NCBI RefSeq assembly: GCF_900114005.1
Contig: NZ_FORM01000004.1
Span: 186,001 to 250,000, forward strand
DNA from: Olleya namhaensis
GTDB taxonomy: Bacteria > Bacteroidota > Bacteroidia > Flavobacteriales > Flavobacteriaceae
Direction: 5' to 3'
Length of the DNA stretch: 64,000 bases
Part shown: positions 1-8,256 of the stretch, piece by piece
Layout of the letters: each line of letters opens with the position of its first letter
Position numbering within the stretch: position 1 is the first letter of the stretch
Notes under the pieces: model-generated
The model's database searches: none
Seen by the model: only the letters and a program-made list of their open reading frames with translations
What the model was told of the DNA's origin: nothing
Made by a program: the position numbers and the translations under genes

Positions 1-1
1 A

Positions 2-436
2 AAAGTAGACCATTTAGATGTGATTACGTCGGGTCCGATTCCTCCAAATCCTTCAGAGTTATTAATTGGCGAACAAATGGATCGTTTTATGGCAGAGCTA
101 AAAGCTAAGTACGATTATATTGTGTTGGATACACCACCTGTAGGGTTAGTGGCTGATGCTTTAGAGTTGATTGAGTATGCAGATGCCTCGTTATATGTGG
201 TAAGACAAGACTATACAAAAAAGGAAATGTTATCCTTAATTAATAGTAAGCATAATAAAGGCGAAGTTAAAAACATCAGTTTCCTATATAATTTTTACGA
301 TCAAAAAGGAAAGTATGGGTATGGTTACGGATATGGCTACGGTTATGGCTATGGCGCTTATGGTAATGGATATCATGAAGATAATGAAAAGCCAAAGTCG
401 CTGTTTGCACGTGTTAAAGGTGTTTTTATAAAGTAA
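2..436 (+). CDS. wzc: Wzc-type tyrosine autokinase, C-terminal part (5' truncated by window edge)
   Basis: This is the C-terminal end of a cytoplasmic BY-kinase/polysaccharide co-polymerase of the inner membrane, which controls chain length or export of surface glycan. The reading frame is open from base 2, so the true start lies upstream of the window. Visible are the family segment 'TSGPIPPNPSELL' and the Walker B-type motif 'YIVLDTPPVGLVADA' (about bases 115-160). A tyrosine-rich tail follows: seven Tyr-Gly dipeptides and two further tyrosines (bases 314-373). Wzc autophosphorylates such a C-terminal tyrosine cluster in trans. The position at the head of a glycan locus fits. A 316-bp gap separates it from the exporter genes, so it may belong to a separate upstream operon. 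Family assignment is firm; the number of phosphorylated tyrosines is inference. Confidence 0.9.
   Translation, partial: KVDHLDVITSGPIPPNPSELLIGEQMDRFMAELKAKYDYIVLDTPPVGLVADALELIEYADASLYVVRQDYTKKEMLSLINSKHNKGEVKNISFLYNFYDQKGKYGYGYGYGYGYGYGAYGNGYHEDNEKPKSLFARVKGVFIK
314..355 (+). repeat. In-frame 6-bp tandem repeat encoding (Tyr-Gly)7
   Basis: Seven consecutive TAY-GGN hexamers encode Tyr-Gly dipeptides in the C-terminal tail of the Wzc-like kinase. Third positions vary between units, so the array is not a fresh slippage product and appears to be kept at protein level. Two further tyrosines (Ala-Tyr-Gly, Asn-Gly-Tyr) follow it. Confidence 0.85.
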
Positions 437-752
437 AACGGTGGTAACAGTGTTTATCAAATCACCTGCTAGCAGTTATCTTTTTTTTAGTTTACACAGA
501 AATTAAGCATAATAGCTAATAGTTTGGCTTAAATGATTTAAAATGAAATATTTGCATGGTGTTTTTTTAATGCAATGGTGTTTATGAAGCTTTAGGTTAT
601 GCAAAACACAGTAATTTTAATAATTTACCTCAAGATGGAGCTAAGCTGAGAGTGTCTTAAAATTATTTTTATCCACAAAACGCTTCTTTTATGCGACAAA
701 ATACCAAAAAAATCGTTTATTTGTATTTTAACAGAAATTAACACTAGATTAT
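437..752. other. Intergenic stretch between wzc and the exporter genes, with a possible gene remnant
   Basis: This 316-bp gap has no intact gene. Bases 571-657 can be read on the + strand as a 29-residue fragment containing 'GVYEALGYAKHSNF', ending at TAA 658-660. It lacks a start codon and is preceded by a stop in frame, so it could be the decayed 3' end of a deleted gene; I do not recognise its family. Short direct similarity exists between GCATGGTGTTT (about 554) and GCAATGGTGTTT (about 572). I see no convincing terminator for wzc and no clear -33/-7 promoter for the next gene. Confidence 0.35.
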
Positions 753-1631
753 TTGGACACCAAAGTAGACCCTCAAGACTGGTTGTATACCATTTCTCCT
801 AAAAGGAAACTGATAGATCTTAATTTTAAAGAAATTTGGCGCTATCGCGACTTGTTATTTCTATTTGTAAAGCGTGATATTATTACGGTTTACAAGCAAA
901 CCATATTAGGCCCTTTATGGTTTTTTATCCAACCCTTATTTACCTCTGTAATATTTACGCTAATCTTTAATAATTTAGCAGCAATTCCTACAGGTAATGG
1001 CGTGCCTCCATTTTTGTTTAATCTAGCAGGGATTACTTCTTGGAACTATTTTAGTACTTGTTTAACCGGTACAAGTAATACGTTTAAAGCTAATCAAGGC
1101 ATTTTTGGTAAAGTATATTTCCCTAGAGTTATTACGCCTTTATCAGTTGTGTTTTCAAACCTATTAAAATTCGGAATTCAATTACTGGTATTTGTACTAT
1201 TTTACATCTACTATGTCTTTTTTACGGATCAAGTGGTATTAGCCAGACCACAATTAGCAATGGTATTATTACCTTGCTTAGTCCTTTTTATGGGGTTATT
1301 TGGATTGGGATTTGGAATGTTGCTATCATCATTAACTACAAAATATCGCGATTTAACGTTTTTAGTAAGCTTTGGAGTGCAATTATTAATGTACGGATCA
1401 GCAGTAATGTATCCATTGTCTTATTTTAAAGCGCGTGTTCCAGAATATGCTTGGCTTGTAGAGTATAATCCAATGACCACAATTATAGAATTATTTAGGT
1501 ATATGACTTTAGGAGTTGGACAATTTTCTTGGGCTAATTTTATATATGCAGGTGTTATCAGTGTGGTAATTTTCTTGATAGGCCTGATTATTTTTAATAA
1601 AACAGAAAAGACTTTTATAGATACGGTTTAG
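753..1631 (+). CDS. wzm: ABC-2 type polysaccharide exporter permease (Wzm)
   Basis: Membrane subunit of an ABC exporter that moves finished polyprenol-linked polysaccharide across the inner membrane. The 292-residue length, the cytoplasmic N-terminus with 'LFLFVKRDIITVYKQT', then 'LGPLWFFIQPL' and about six hydrophobic spans match the Wzm/TagG/KpsM-like ABC-2 family. Its partner ATPase is at 2759-4012, with wecB between them. The start is TTG at 753: an in-frame TAA lies at 729-731 and no ATG or GTG intervenes. It is the first gene of a tightly packed run to about 30250. Assignment of the family is strong; the exported glycan is inferred from context. Confidence 0.92.
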   Translation: MDTKVDPQDWLYTISPKRKLIDLNFKEIWRYRDLLFLFVKRDIITVYKQTILGPLWFFIQPLFTSVIFTLIFNNLAAIPTGNGVPPFLFNLAGITSWNYFSTCLTGTSNTFKANQGIFGKVYFPRVITPLSVVFSNLLKFGIQLLVFVLFYIYYVFFTDQVVLARPQLAMVLLPCLVLFMGLFGLGFGMLLSSLTTKYRDLTFLVSFGVQLLMYGSAVMYPLSYFKARVPEYAWLVEYNPMTTIIELFRYMTLGVGQFSWANFIYAGVISVVIFLIGLIIFNKTEKTFIDTV

Positions 1632-1649
1632 ACTAACCATTTTAAAAAT

Positions 1650-2765
1650 ATGAACGAAAATAAAAATGTTTTAATTTGTATAGGAACCAGACCTGAAGCT
1701 ATAAAAATGGCTCCAGTATATTTTCAGTTTTTGAAGTCAGATTATAATACTAAGCTTTGTGTAACTGCGCAACATAGAGGTCTTTTAGATCAGGTATTAG
1801 ATTTTTTTAAAATGAAACCAGATTTTGATTTAGATTTAATGACGCCTAATCAAACGCTAAATAAATTAAGTTCAAGAATTCTAGAAGGTATTGATAAAAT
1901 ATTTACAGAAAACAAAATAGATCTTGTTTTAGTACATGGCGACACGACAACCTCTAGTGTTATTGCTTTAGCAGCATTTAATCGAAAAATTAAAGTTGCA
2001 CATGTAGAAGCAGGATTAAGAACTTATAATAAGCAATCTCCATTTCCAGAAGAAATGAATAGACAACTAACAGGTAGGTTGGCAGATTTTCATTTTGCTC
2101 CAGGAGAAACTGCAAGCTTGAATCTTAAAAAGGAGGGAGTAGCATCAAATAATATTTTAGTTACTGGAAATACTGTTATAGATGCCTTGAAAACCACAAG
2201 TGCTATTTTAGATCAAGGTTTTAAAAATACTGTTATTCAAGATTTAAAAGAAAAAGTAAATTTTAATAAAAAAATAATCCTTGTTACAGGACATAGAAGA
2301 GAAAATTTTGGTGAAGGTTTTGAGTCTATTTGTAATGCTTTAGTCAGAATAGCAAAAGAAAATGATGTGGAACTTATTTTTCCTGTGCATCTCAATCCTA
2401 ACGTTCAAGAAGTGGTTTATAAACGGCTTTCTAATTTACCAAATGTGCATTTAATAGCACCTTTAGATTATCCAACGTTTATTTGGATTATGAAGAAATC
2501 TCACCTTATTATTTCAGATTCTGGAGGCGTGCAAGAAGAAGCGCCAACTTTTGGAGTACCAGTTTTAGTGACTAGAACCGTTACAGAACGTCAAGAAGGT
2601 GTTACAGCAGGTTGTTCTTTTTTAGTAGGCACCAATGAGGTTTTAATAGTTGAGAAAACAAAAGAGCTTTTGTCTAAGTCTAAAGTTAATAAAAGCATAA
2701 ATCCATATGGAGAAGGTGATGCTTCAAGAAAGATTGTTGATTTTTTTAAGAATAGAACATGGTAG
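1650..2765 (+). CDS. wecB: UDP-N-acetylglucosamine 2-epimerase, non-hydrolysing
   Basis: Interconverts UDP-GlcNAc and UDP-ManNAc in the cytoplasm, supplying ManNAc-type residues. The 371-residue protein has the family marks: 'GTRPEAIKMAPV' at residues 12-23, 'VHGDTTTS', 'HVEAGLRT', 'GHRRENFG' and 'SDSGGVQEEAP'. It differs from the hydrolysing NeuC enzyme at 16191-17309, which has the 'GTRADFGK' version. Its stop codon overlaps the start of wzt by seven bases (2759-2765), so the two are probably translationally coupled. Placement of a sugar-nucleotide gene between the two exporter genes is unusual. No UDP-ManNAc dehydrogenase is seen in the window, so the fate of UDP-ManNAc is open. Confidence 0.93.
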   Translation: MNENKNVLICIGTRPEAIKMAPVYFQFLKSDYNTKLCVTAQHRGLLDQVLDFFKMKPDFDLDLMTPNQTLNKLSSRILEGIDKIFTENKIDLVLVHGDTTTSSVIALAAFNRKIKVAHVEAGLRTYNKQSPFPEEMNRQLTGRLADFHFAPGETASLNLKKEGVASNNILVTGNTVIDALKTTSAILDQGFKNTVIQDLKEKVNFNKKIILVTGHRRENFGEGFESICNALVRIAKENDVELIFPVHLNPNVQEVVYKRLSNLPNVHLIAPLDYPTFIWIMKKSHLIISDSGGVQEEAPTFGVPVLVTRTVTERQEGVTAGCSFLVGTNEVLIVEKTKELLSKSKVNKSINPYGEGDASRKIVDFFKNRTW

Positions 2766-4012
2766 ATAGTCAAGATATAATTTTAAAGGCCCAAAACATC
2801 TCTAAGCAATACCGTTTAGGGCTAGTTGGAACAGGTACTATAAGTCATGATTTAAACCGTTGGTGGAATCGTATTAGAGGTAAAGAAGATCCGTATTTAA
2901 AAGTAGGCGAAAGTAATGACCGTAGCACTAAAGGTTCTAGTGAATATGTATGGGCGCTTAAGGACATTAATTTTGAAGTTAAACGTGGCGAAGTTTTAGG
3001 TATTATAGGTAAAAATGGAGCAGGAAAGTCAACGCTTTTAAAAATACTATCTAAAGTTACTGGACCAACCACAGGAGAAATTAAAACAAGAGGACGTATA
3101 GCGTCGTTACTTGAAGTTGGTACAGGGTTTCATGGCGAAATGACTGGACGAGAAAATATTTTCCTTAATGGGGCTATTTTAGGAATGACCAAAAAGGAAA
3201 TTACGGCTAAAATAGATGAGATTATCGATTTTTCCGGGTGTCAGCGTTATATAGATACACCTGTAAAACGTTATAGTTCCGGTATGACCGTGCGTTTAGC
3301 ATTTGCAGTAGCAGCCTTTTTAGAACCAGAAATTTTGGTGATTGATGAGGTCTTGGCGGTTGGAGATGCAGAGTTTCAGAAAAAAGCTATTGGTAAAATG
3401 CAGGATATCTCAAGAGGAGAAGGTCGGACGGTTTTGTTTGTTAGTCATAATATGGCTGCGGTAAAGAGTTTGTGTACACGGGGGATTGTTTTAGAGCATG
3501 GAAAGATTAAGTTTTCTGGAAACATTGATGATTGTCTGTCTGTATATTCAGGTAATAATTCAGATTCACGAATGTCCAATTATAAAGGAAAGGGTATTAT
3601 TAAAAAAGCATGGATACCTAAAAAAAATATTTCGTTTTTAGACACTCTTGAAATAAAAGTAGCATTCGAAACTAATATAGAAGTTAAAAAATTAATACTA
3701 GGTATTGTTATCAAAGACGATTCTGGGAGAGAGTTATTATCTGTAAATAATAAGCATTATAATCAACCAAACCTTAATAGTGAGCTAGTTAAGAAAGGTG
3801 AGGTGTTAATTGCCATAAATCGATTAAGATTAATCCCAGGAAAGTATAGTATAGACTTGTTTTTTGGAGATACACTTGTAGATTTAGAAATTTTATTAGA
3901 TGCTATAACTTTTCAAGTTTCTGACAATAATAATAGTTTTTTCCTAAGTAAAATAAATCTAAAAAATAATCCTGTTTTTCATGAAAATATTGAGTGGGGT
4001 TTACAAGAATAA
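2759..4012 (+). CDS. wzt: ABC polysaccharide exporter ATPase with C-terminal glycan-binding-type domain (Wzt)
   Basis: ATP-binding partner of the Wzm permease at 753-1631. The nucleotide-binding domain has Walker A 'GKNGAGKST' (residues 84-92), the signature region 'YSSGMTVRLAFAVA', Walker B 'ILVIDEVLAVGD' and the H-loop 'VSHN'. Unlike short KpsT-type ATPases, it continues for about 150 residues after the NBD (about residues 265-417). This matches Wzt_C, the immunoglobulin-like domain that in E. coli O8/O9a binds the modified end of the O-polysaccharide. I infer that export depends on recognition of a chain end or cap. The ATG start overlaps wecB. Confidence 0.92.
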   Translation: MVDSQDIILKAQNISKQYRLGLVGTGTISHDLNRWWNRIRGKEDPYLKVGESNDRSTKGSSEYVWALKDINFEVKRGEVLGIIGKNGAGKSTLLKILSKVTGPTTGEIKTRGRIASLLEVGTGFHGEMTGRENIFLNGAILGMTKKEITAKIDEIIDFSGCQRYIDTPVKRYSSGMTVRLAFAVAAFLEPEILVIDEVLAVGDAEFQKKAIGKMQDISRGEGRTVLFVSHNMAAVKSLCTRGIVLEHGKIKFSGNIDDCLSVYSGNNSDSRMSNYKGKGIIKKAWIPKKNISFLDTLEIKVAFETNIEVKKLILGIVIKDDSGRELLSVNNKHYNQPNLNSELVKKGEVLIAINRLRLIPGKYSIDLFFGDTLVDLEILLDAITFQVSDNNNSFFLSKINLKNNPVFHENIEWGLQE

Positions 4013-4024
4013 TAAGAAAAAAAA

Positions 4025-5098
4025 TTGATAACTAACACTCCTTTAATTACCGTACTACTTCCAGTATATAATGTTGAGAAATACATAGAGGAAGCTATTC
4101 AGTCTGTTTTGGATCAAACATTTGAAGATTTTGAAATATTAGTTATTGATGATTGTTCAACGGATAATACTTTAGAAATAATAGAGACTATTACTGATGA
4201 TAGAATTAAAATAATTAAAAAAGAAGCTAATAAAGGCTTGATTGATAGTTTAAACCTTGGGTTTAGCCTTGCAAAAGGAAAATATATTGCAAGGATGGAT
4301 GGAGATGACGTAAACGAATTAACAAGATTTGAAAAGCAGTTTAACGTTTTAGAATCGAATCCAGACGTTATTGCTTGTGGTAGTTGGATAAAGTTTTTTG
4401 GGAGTAATGAAAAATTAATAAAACACAGAGAAACTCATAGCGAGATTGTAGCACAAATGCTAGTTAAATGCCCAATGAGTTTAGGGTGCTGCATGTTAAG
4501 GACTAGCGCTGTAAAAAATATAGGTTTTGAGGACGATAAATTACATGTTGAAGATTATGATTTTTGGACAAGAATAGCATGGGACGGTAGACTTTATAAC
4601 ATTCAAGAAGTATTGTATCATTATAGAGGTCACGATAATCAAGTATCTAATAAATATAAAGAACTTCAAGTTCGAGGAGATTTTATTATACAATTAACTT
4701 TGTTTAAAAAGTTAAACTATTGCACTAATAAGTTTAAAGATGATTTATTATCTAAGTTTTTGTTAAAGTCTGACACTATTGAGTTGGAAGAGTTTGTTTT
4801 GTTTTTAAACTGGATAAAGCAATTGAGAGTTTTAAATACTAAAAGTAAAGTTTTTAATACTATAGAATTAGATAGTATTATGAACTCAATTAAGAAAAGA
4901 GTTGTTTATCAAATATTTTTCACCAATGATTTTGCAGGAGTAACCAAAAAGTGGCGAAAAAAAGCAATTTTTAAACTATCAAAAGATGATATTATCTATG
5001 TTTTAAAACTGAAGAGCAAAGAAAGACTAAAAATTATTTCCAAACTAGTTAAATTAAATGCACCTTTAATTTACTTCTATTTATTTGAAGGATTATGA
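4025..5098 (+). CDS. Family 2 glycosyltransferase
   Basis: GT-A fold, inverting GT2 transferase that adds one sugar from a nucleotide donor to the growing glycan at the cytoplasmic face. The N-terminus is classic: 'ITVLLPVYNVEKYIEEAI', 'VIDDCSTDNT' and the metal-binding 'ARMDGDD' near residue 95, followed by 'HVEDYDFWTRI', the usual acceptor/base region. Its 357 residues include a C-terminal helical part of about 150 residues without recognisable motif. The start is TTG at 4025; the stop of wzt lies in the same frame just upstream and no ATG precedes it. It overlaps the next gene by ATGA at 5095-5098. Donor and acceptor cannot be read from sequence. Confidence 0.9.
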   Translation: MITNTPLITVLLPVYNVEKYIEEAIQSVLDQTFEDFEILVIDDCSTDNTLEIIETITDDRIKIIKKEANKGLIDSLNLGFSLAKGKYIARMDGDDVNELTRFEKQFNVLESNPDVIACGSWIKFFGSNEKLIKHRETHSEIVAQMLVKCPMSLGCCMLRTSAVKNIGFEDDKLHVEDYDFWTRIAWDGRLYNIQEVLYHYRGHDNQVSNKYKELQVRGDFIIQLTLFKKLNYCTNKFKDDLLSKFLLKSDTIELEEFVLFLNWIKQLRVLNTKSKVFNTIELDSIMNSIKKRVVYQIFFTNDFAGVTKKWRKKAIFKLSKDDIIYVLKLKSKERLKIISKLVKLNAPLIYFYLFEGL

Positions 5099-6036
5099 AT
5101 AAAATTTACATAATAACTGTTCATAAAAACCCAAAGCAATTAAAGAGGTTAATTGAGAAATTGGATGATGATAAATCTCAGTTTTATATACATGTAGATT
5201 TAAAAGTTAATATAAATTTGTTTTTAGATGAAATTCAAAATTCAAGTGTATGTTTTATAGAAGAGAGAGTAAATTGTATTTGGGGAGATTTTTCACAAGT
5301 GCTAGCGACTATAAATTTATTAAAAAGTGCAACTTTAAAAAATGATTGTAACTCAAGAATATTTTTTTTAAGTGGTCAAGATTATCCTATTAAATCATTG
5401 AAGGATATTGATGCATATTTACAAAATAATAAGGGTTTTGAGTTTATTAGTTTTGATCAAGTTTTATTTGATAAAAGTAATAAGTTATATATAAATAGAG
5501 TGTTAAATTATGCATTAAAAAGAGCAGATGCACCTAAAGGGTTTGTTTATTTAGAACCTATTTTGGCTTCTGGAATTAAAAATTTTAAACTATTTATAAG
5601 ATATAGTTTAAAGGGGAGTATAAAGTTTAATGATTGGTCTCTTTTTTTTAGATTTAAAAGGGGATCCATATTTAAAAAGCATTTTAAAGGGTCTAATTGG
5701 TGGAGTTTAAATTATGAGACAGCATTAAAAATATTAAAGTATGTAGATTTAAATAAAGTTGCATTATATCGATACTATCAATATACATCTAGTTCTGATG
5801 AGCAATTTTTTCATACCATACTAAAAGAACTAATGTTATTGGATACTTCTATTAAAGTGAAGCCTGCTTTACATTTTATTGATTGGGAAAGGGAAGGTGT
5901 AGAGTTACCAGTTACCTTCTTAAAAGAAGATTATCATTTATTATTACAACAACCTGCAAATATTTTATTTGCAAGGAAATTTGATAATAAAGTAGATGAG
6001 GAAATTTTAAATTTAATTGATGAGTCTATTCTGTAA
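5095..6036 (+). CDS. Core-2/I-branching-type glycosyltransferase (GT14-like)
   Basis: Resembles the core-2/I-branching beta-1,6-N-acetylglucosaminyltransferase family (CAZy GT14, Pfam Branch). Visible marks are the N-terminal 'YIITVHKNPKQLKRLI', 'FYIHVDLK', the strongly diagnostic 'FLSGQDYPIKS' and 'GSNWWSLNYETA'. At 313 residues it has the usual size of bacterial members. It probably adds a branch sugar, possibly GlcNAc or another hexose, to the repeat unit; the actual linkage is unknown. The start overlaps the preceding gene by ATGA. Codon use is very AT-rich, like its neighbours. Confidence 0.85.
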   Translation: MNKIYIITVHKNPKQLKRLIEKLDDDKSQFYIHVDLKVNINLFLDEIQNSSVCFIEERVNCIWGDFSQVLATINLLKSATLKNDCNSRIFFLSGQDYPIKSLKDIDAYLQNNKGFEFISFDQVLFDKSNKLYINRVLNYALKRADAPKGFVYLEPILASGIKNFKLFIRYSLKGSIKFNDWSLFFRFKRGSIFKKHFKGSNWWSLNYETALKILKYVDLNKVALYRYYQYTSSSDEQFFHTILKELMLLDTSIKVKPALHFIDWEREGVELPVTFLKEDYHLLLQQPANILFARKFDNKVDEEILNLIDESIL

Positions 6037-6065
6037 AACGGTAAAACAGATAGTAAATTGAAATT

Positions 6066-7238
6066 ATGGAATTTAATAAAAAGAAAGTATTGTTAGTATT
6101 ACAAGTTGGTACTTTAGGTGGTGCGGAGCGACAAGCTTTAGGTCTTGGCAGGTATTTAACTAAGTATAGAAATTGTAATGTTGATATCTTGTTTACATCA
6201 TCTAACAAAATCACAAAAGATTTTCAGGATTTTTATAAAGAAACAGGTATCAATCAAATACATTATTTTGGAGAACCTTATATTATTTTAAGGAGAGAAT
6301 TTTCAATTAAGAACTTAAAACGGTTAAAATGGTCAGTTCAATACTTATTAAGGTTACGTAAAGGACTTAAACAGGAAAAATATGATGTTGTTATACCTTT
6401 TTTAAATTTTCCTTCAAAAATTGCTTATTACTTATATAAAATCCTACCAACCGTAAAGTATACTTTTTGGCATCAATTAGGTTTAGATTTTTTGAAAAAA
6501 GATATATTCGAAAGTGTAGCAGTTAATAATATGCCTTGTATTATTGGTAATGCTGAAAATTGTTTTGATATCTTTAAAAAGGACTATAAGGTACAACCTA
6601 GTAAGTTTAATTTATTGCCTCAATATATTACACTTAATAGAGAGGATTCAGATATGTCTAAGTTTAAAACAACTTACGGTATAAATAAAGATAAAATAGT
6701 GTTTGGAATGATAGCCCATTTTAGAAGTTTTAAATATCACGATTTAGCCCTTAAAATTTTTTACGAACTTTCTAAAAATTATGATACTGCCCATTTAATA
6801 CTACAAGGTAATAGAGAGAATGATCATATTTCTAATGATATTTATCTTAGTTTAAAACAAGAGATTTTTGATTTAGGAATATCCGATAAGGTAACTTTAT
6901 TAAGTAATGTTAAAGTTGTTGATGTTCTAAATGTTTTAGATGTGGGTATGTTGTTATCCTTAATTGAAGGGACTCCAAATGTAGTAATGGAATATATGTT
7001 ATATGGTTTACCTGTAATCAGTTCAAATCATCCGGGGTGTATTGGTCTGTTGGGAGACTCTAAATTTCTAGTTAAAAATAATGATGAGAATGGAATATTA
7101 AAAGCAATGGAGTTATTGTTGAATGGTAAGGATTTAAGAGAAATAGAAGGAAATAACAACTTGAAGAGGATAAAGGATTATGATATTGATAGTTATGTTA
7201 TTAAATTAGAACAAATATTAACTAATTATTTTGATTAA
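6066..7238 (+). CDS. Family 4-type glycosyltransferase (GT-B)
   Basis: Retaining GT4-like transferase of 390 residues. The N-terminal Rossmann half carries 'QVGTLGGAERQALGLGRYL'. The C-terminal half has the donor-binding region 'LLSLIEGTPNVVMEYMLYGLPVISS', equivalent to the E-x7-E motif of GT4. The ATG at 6066 is preceded by a 29-bp gap with no Shine-Dalgarno sequence, as expected in Flavobacteriaceae. It sits in the co-oriented glycosyltransferase run. Donor sugar is unknown. Confidence 0.88.
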   Translation: MEFNKKKVLLVLQVGTLGGAERQALGLGRYLTKYRNCNVDILFTSSNKITKDFQDFYKETGINQIHYFGEPYIILRREFSIKNLKRLKWSVQYLLRLRKGLKQEKYDVVIPFLNFPSKIAYYLYKILPTVKYTFWHQLGLDFLKKDIFESVAVNNMPCIIGNAENCFDIFKKDYKVQPSKFNLLPQYITLNREDSDMSKFKTTYGINKDKIVFGMIAHFRSFKYHDLALKIFYELSKNYDTAHLILQGNRENDHISNDIYLSLKQEIFDLGISDKVTLLSNVKVVDVLNVLDVGMLLSLIEGTPNVVMEYMLYGLPVISSNHPGCIGLLGDSKFLVKNNDENGILKAMELLLNGKDLREIEGNNNLKRIKDYDIDSYVIKLEQILTNYFD

Positions 7239-7242
7239 TTAA

Positions 7243-8256
7243 ATGAGTACTCCCTTAGTTTCTATAATTATGCCAGTTTATAATGGTGAAAAATTTCTGG
7301 AAGAAGCAATAGATAGTTGCTTAAACCAGACACATACTAATATTGAGCTAATTATTGTAAATGATTGTTCAACCGACAGAAGCTTAGAAATTGCTACAAA
7401 ACTGCAGAAAAAAGATAATAGAATAGTTATTATTAACAATAATAAAAATCTAAAACTACCAGCAAGTTTAAATGTGGGTCACAAAGCGGGAAAAGGAGAG
7501 TATGTAACTTGGACTAGTGACGATAATATCTATAATTTAAATGCTATTGAGCGCTTATTGACAACTTTAAAAATTAATAAAGTAGATTTGGTGTATAGTG
7601 ATATATCAAAAATAGATGCTAATGGTAAGGAGCTAAAAGAAGTGTCTTTTTTAAGTTTTGAAAATATATTATTTGGCAATTTTATTGGGTCCTGTTTTTT
7701 GTATAAAATGGAAGTTTTTAATAAAAACGATGGTTATAATGAATCACTCTTTTTAGTTGAAGATTACGATTTTTGGCTGAGAGCTTCTTTGCATAGCAAG
7801 TTTTTTCAGTTAAAAGAGAATTTATATAATTATAGGCTTCATAGAGATAGTTTAACACATAGTATTTCTTCCAATAACAATAAAAATAAACTTTTTATAA
7901 AAAATGTAGAATTAATGTATTCTAGTTTTGCTAAATCTATAATGCTAAACAATCATGAGGTTATTGCTAGGTTTCAAACTAATATTTTAATACACAAAGA
8001 AATACAGTTCGATTGGATTAAAAGAAATAAGAACATGTTTTTTGAGTTTCTAACGACGCTTTCTAAGTTAAAGAACTACAGTAACAAAAGTGCTTTAAAG
8101 AAGCTGCTTATGAATAAAATAACTTATGTTTTTGTCTTAAATTATAAAGAGAAACAAAACATTTCAAGAGCTGCATTTATAATTTTAAATTTTTATAGTG
8201 TATTGGATACAAAGACAATAAAAACATTAATTAAATATTCTTTTTTTAAAAAATAA
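7243..8256 (+). CDS. Family 2 glycosyltransferase
   Basis: GT2 transferase of 337 residues: 'VSIIMPVYNGEKFLEEAI' at the N-terminus, 'IVNDCSTDRS', and 'TWTSDDN' in the DXD position near residue 95, so the metal site is S-D-D rather than the D-G-D-D of its paralogue at 4025. 'VEDYDFWLRAS' marks the acceptor/base region. Its last base is shared with the start of the next gene (TAATG at 8254-8258), implying translational coupling. The two GT2 genes around the GT4 at 6066 are similar in layout and probably paralogous. Confidence 0.9.
   Translation: MSTPLVSIIMPVYNGEKFLEEAIDSCLNQTHTNIELIIVNDCSTDRSLEIATKLQKKDNRIVIINNNKNLKLPASLNVGHKAGKGEYVTWTSDDNIYNLNAIERLLTTLKINKVDLVYSDISKIDANGKELKEVSFLSFENILFGNFIGSCFLYKMEVFNKNDGYNESLFLVEDYDFWLRASLHSKFFQLKENLYNYRLHRDSLTHSISSNNNKNKLFIKNVELMYSSFAKSIMLNNHEVIARFQTNILIHKEIQFDWIKRNKNMFFEFLTTLSKLKNYSNKSALKKLLMNKITYVFVLNYKEKQNISRAAFIILNFYSVLDTKTIKTLIKYSFFKK

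Noticed and set aside
314-355. Short tandem repeats as a possible CRISPR or phase-variation array
   Set aside because: The units are 6 bp, in frame, without spacers and with varied third bases; this is protein-level repetition. No CRISPR array was seen in the window.
466-475. CTGCTAGCAG palindrome after wzc
   Set aside because: A 10-bp palindrome without loop, T-run or promoter context; chance is likely.
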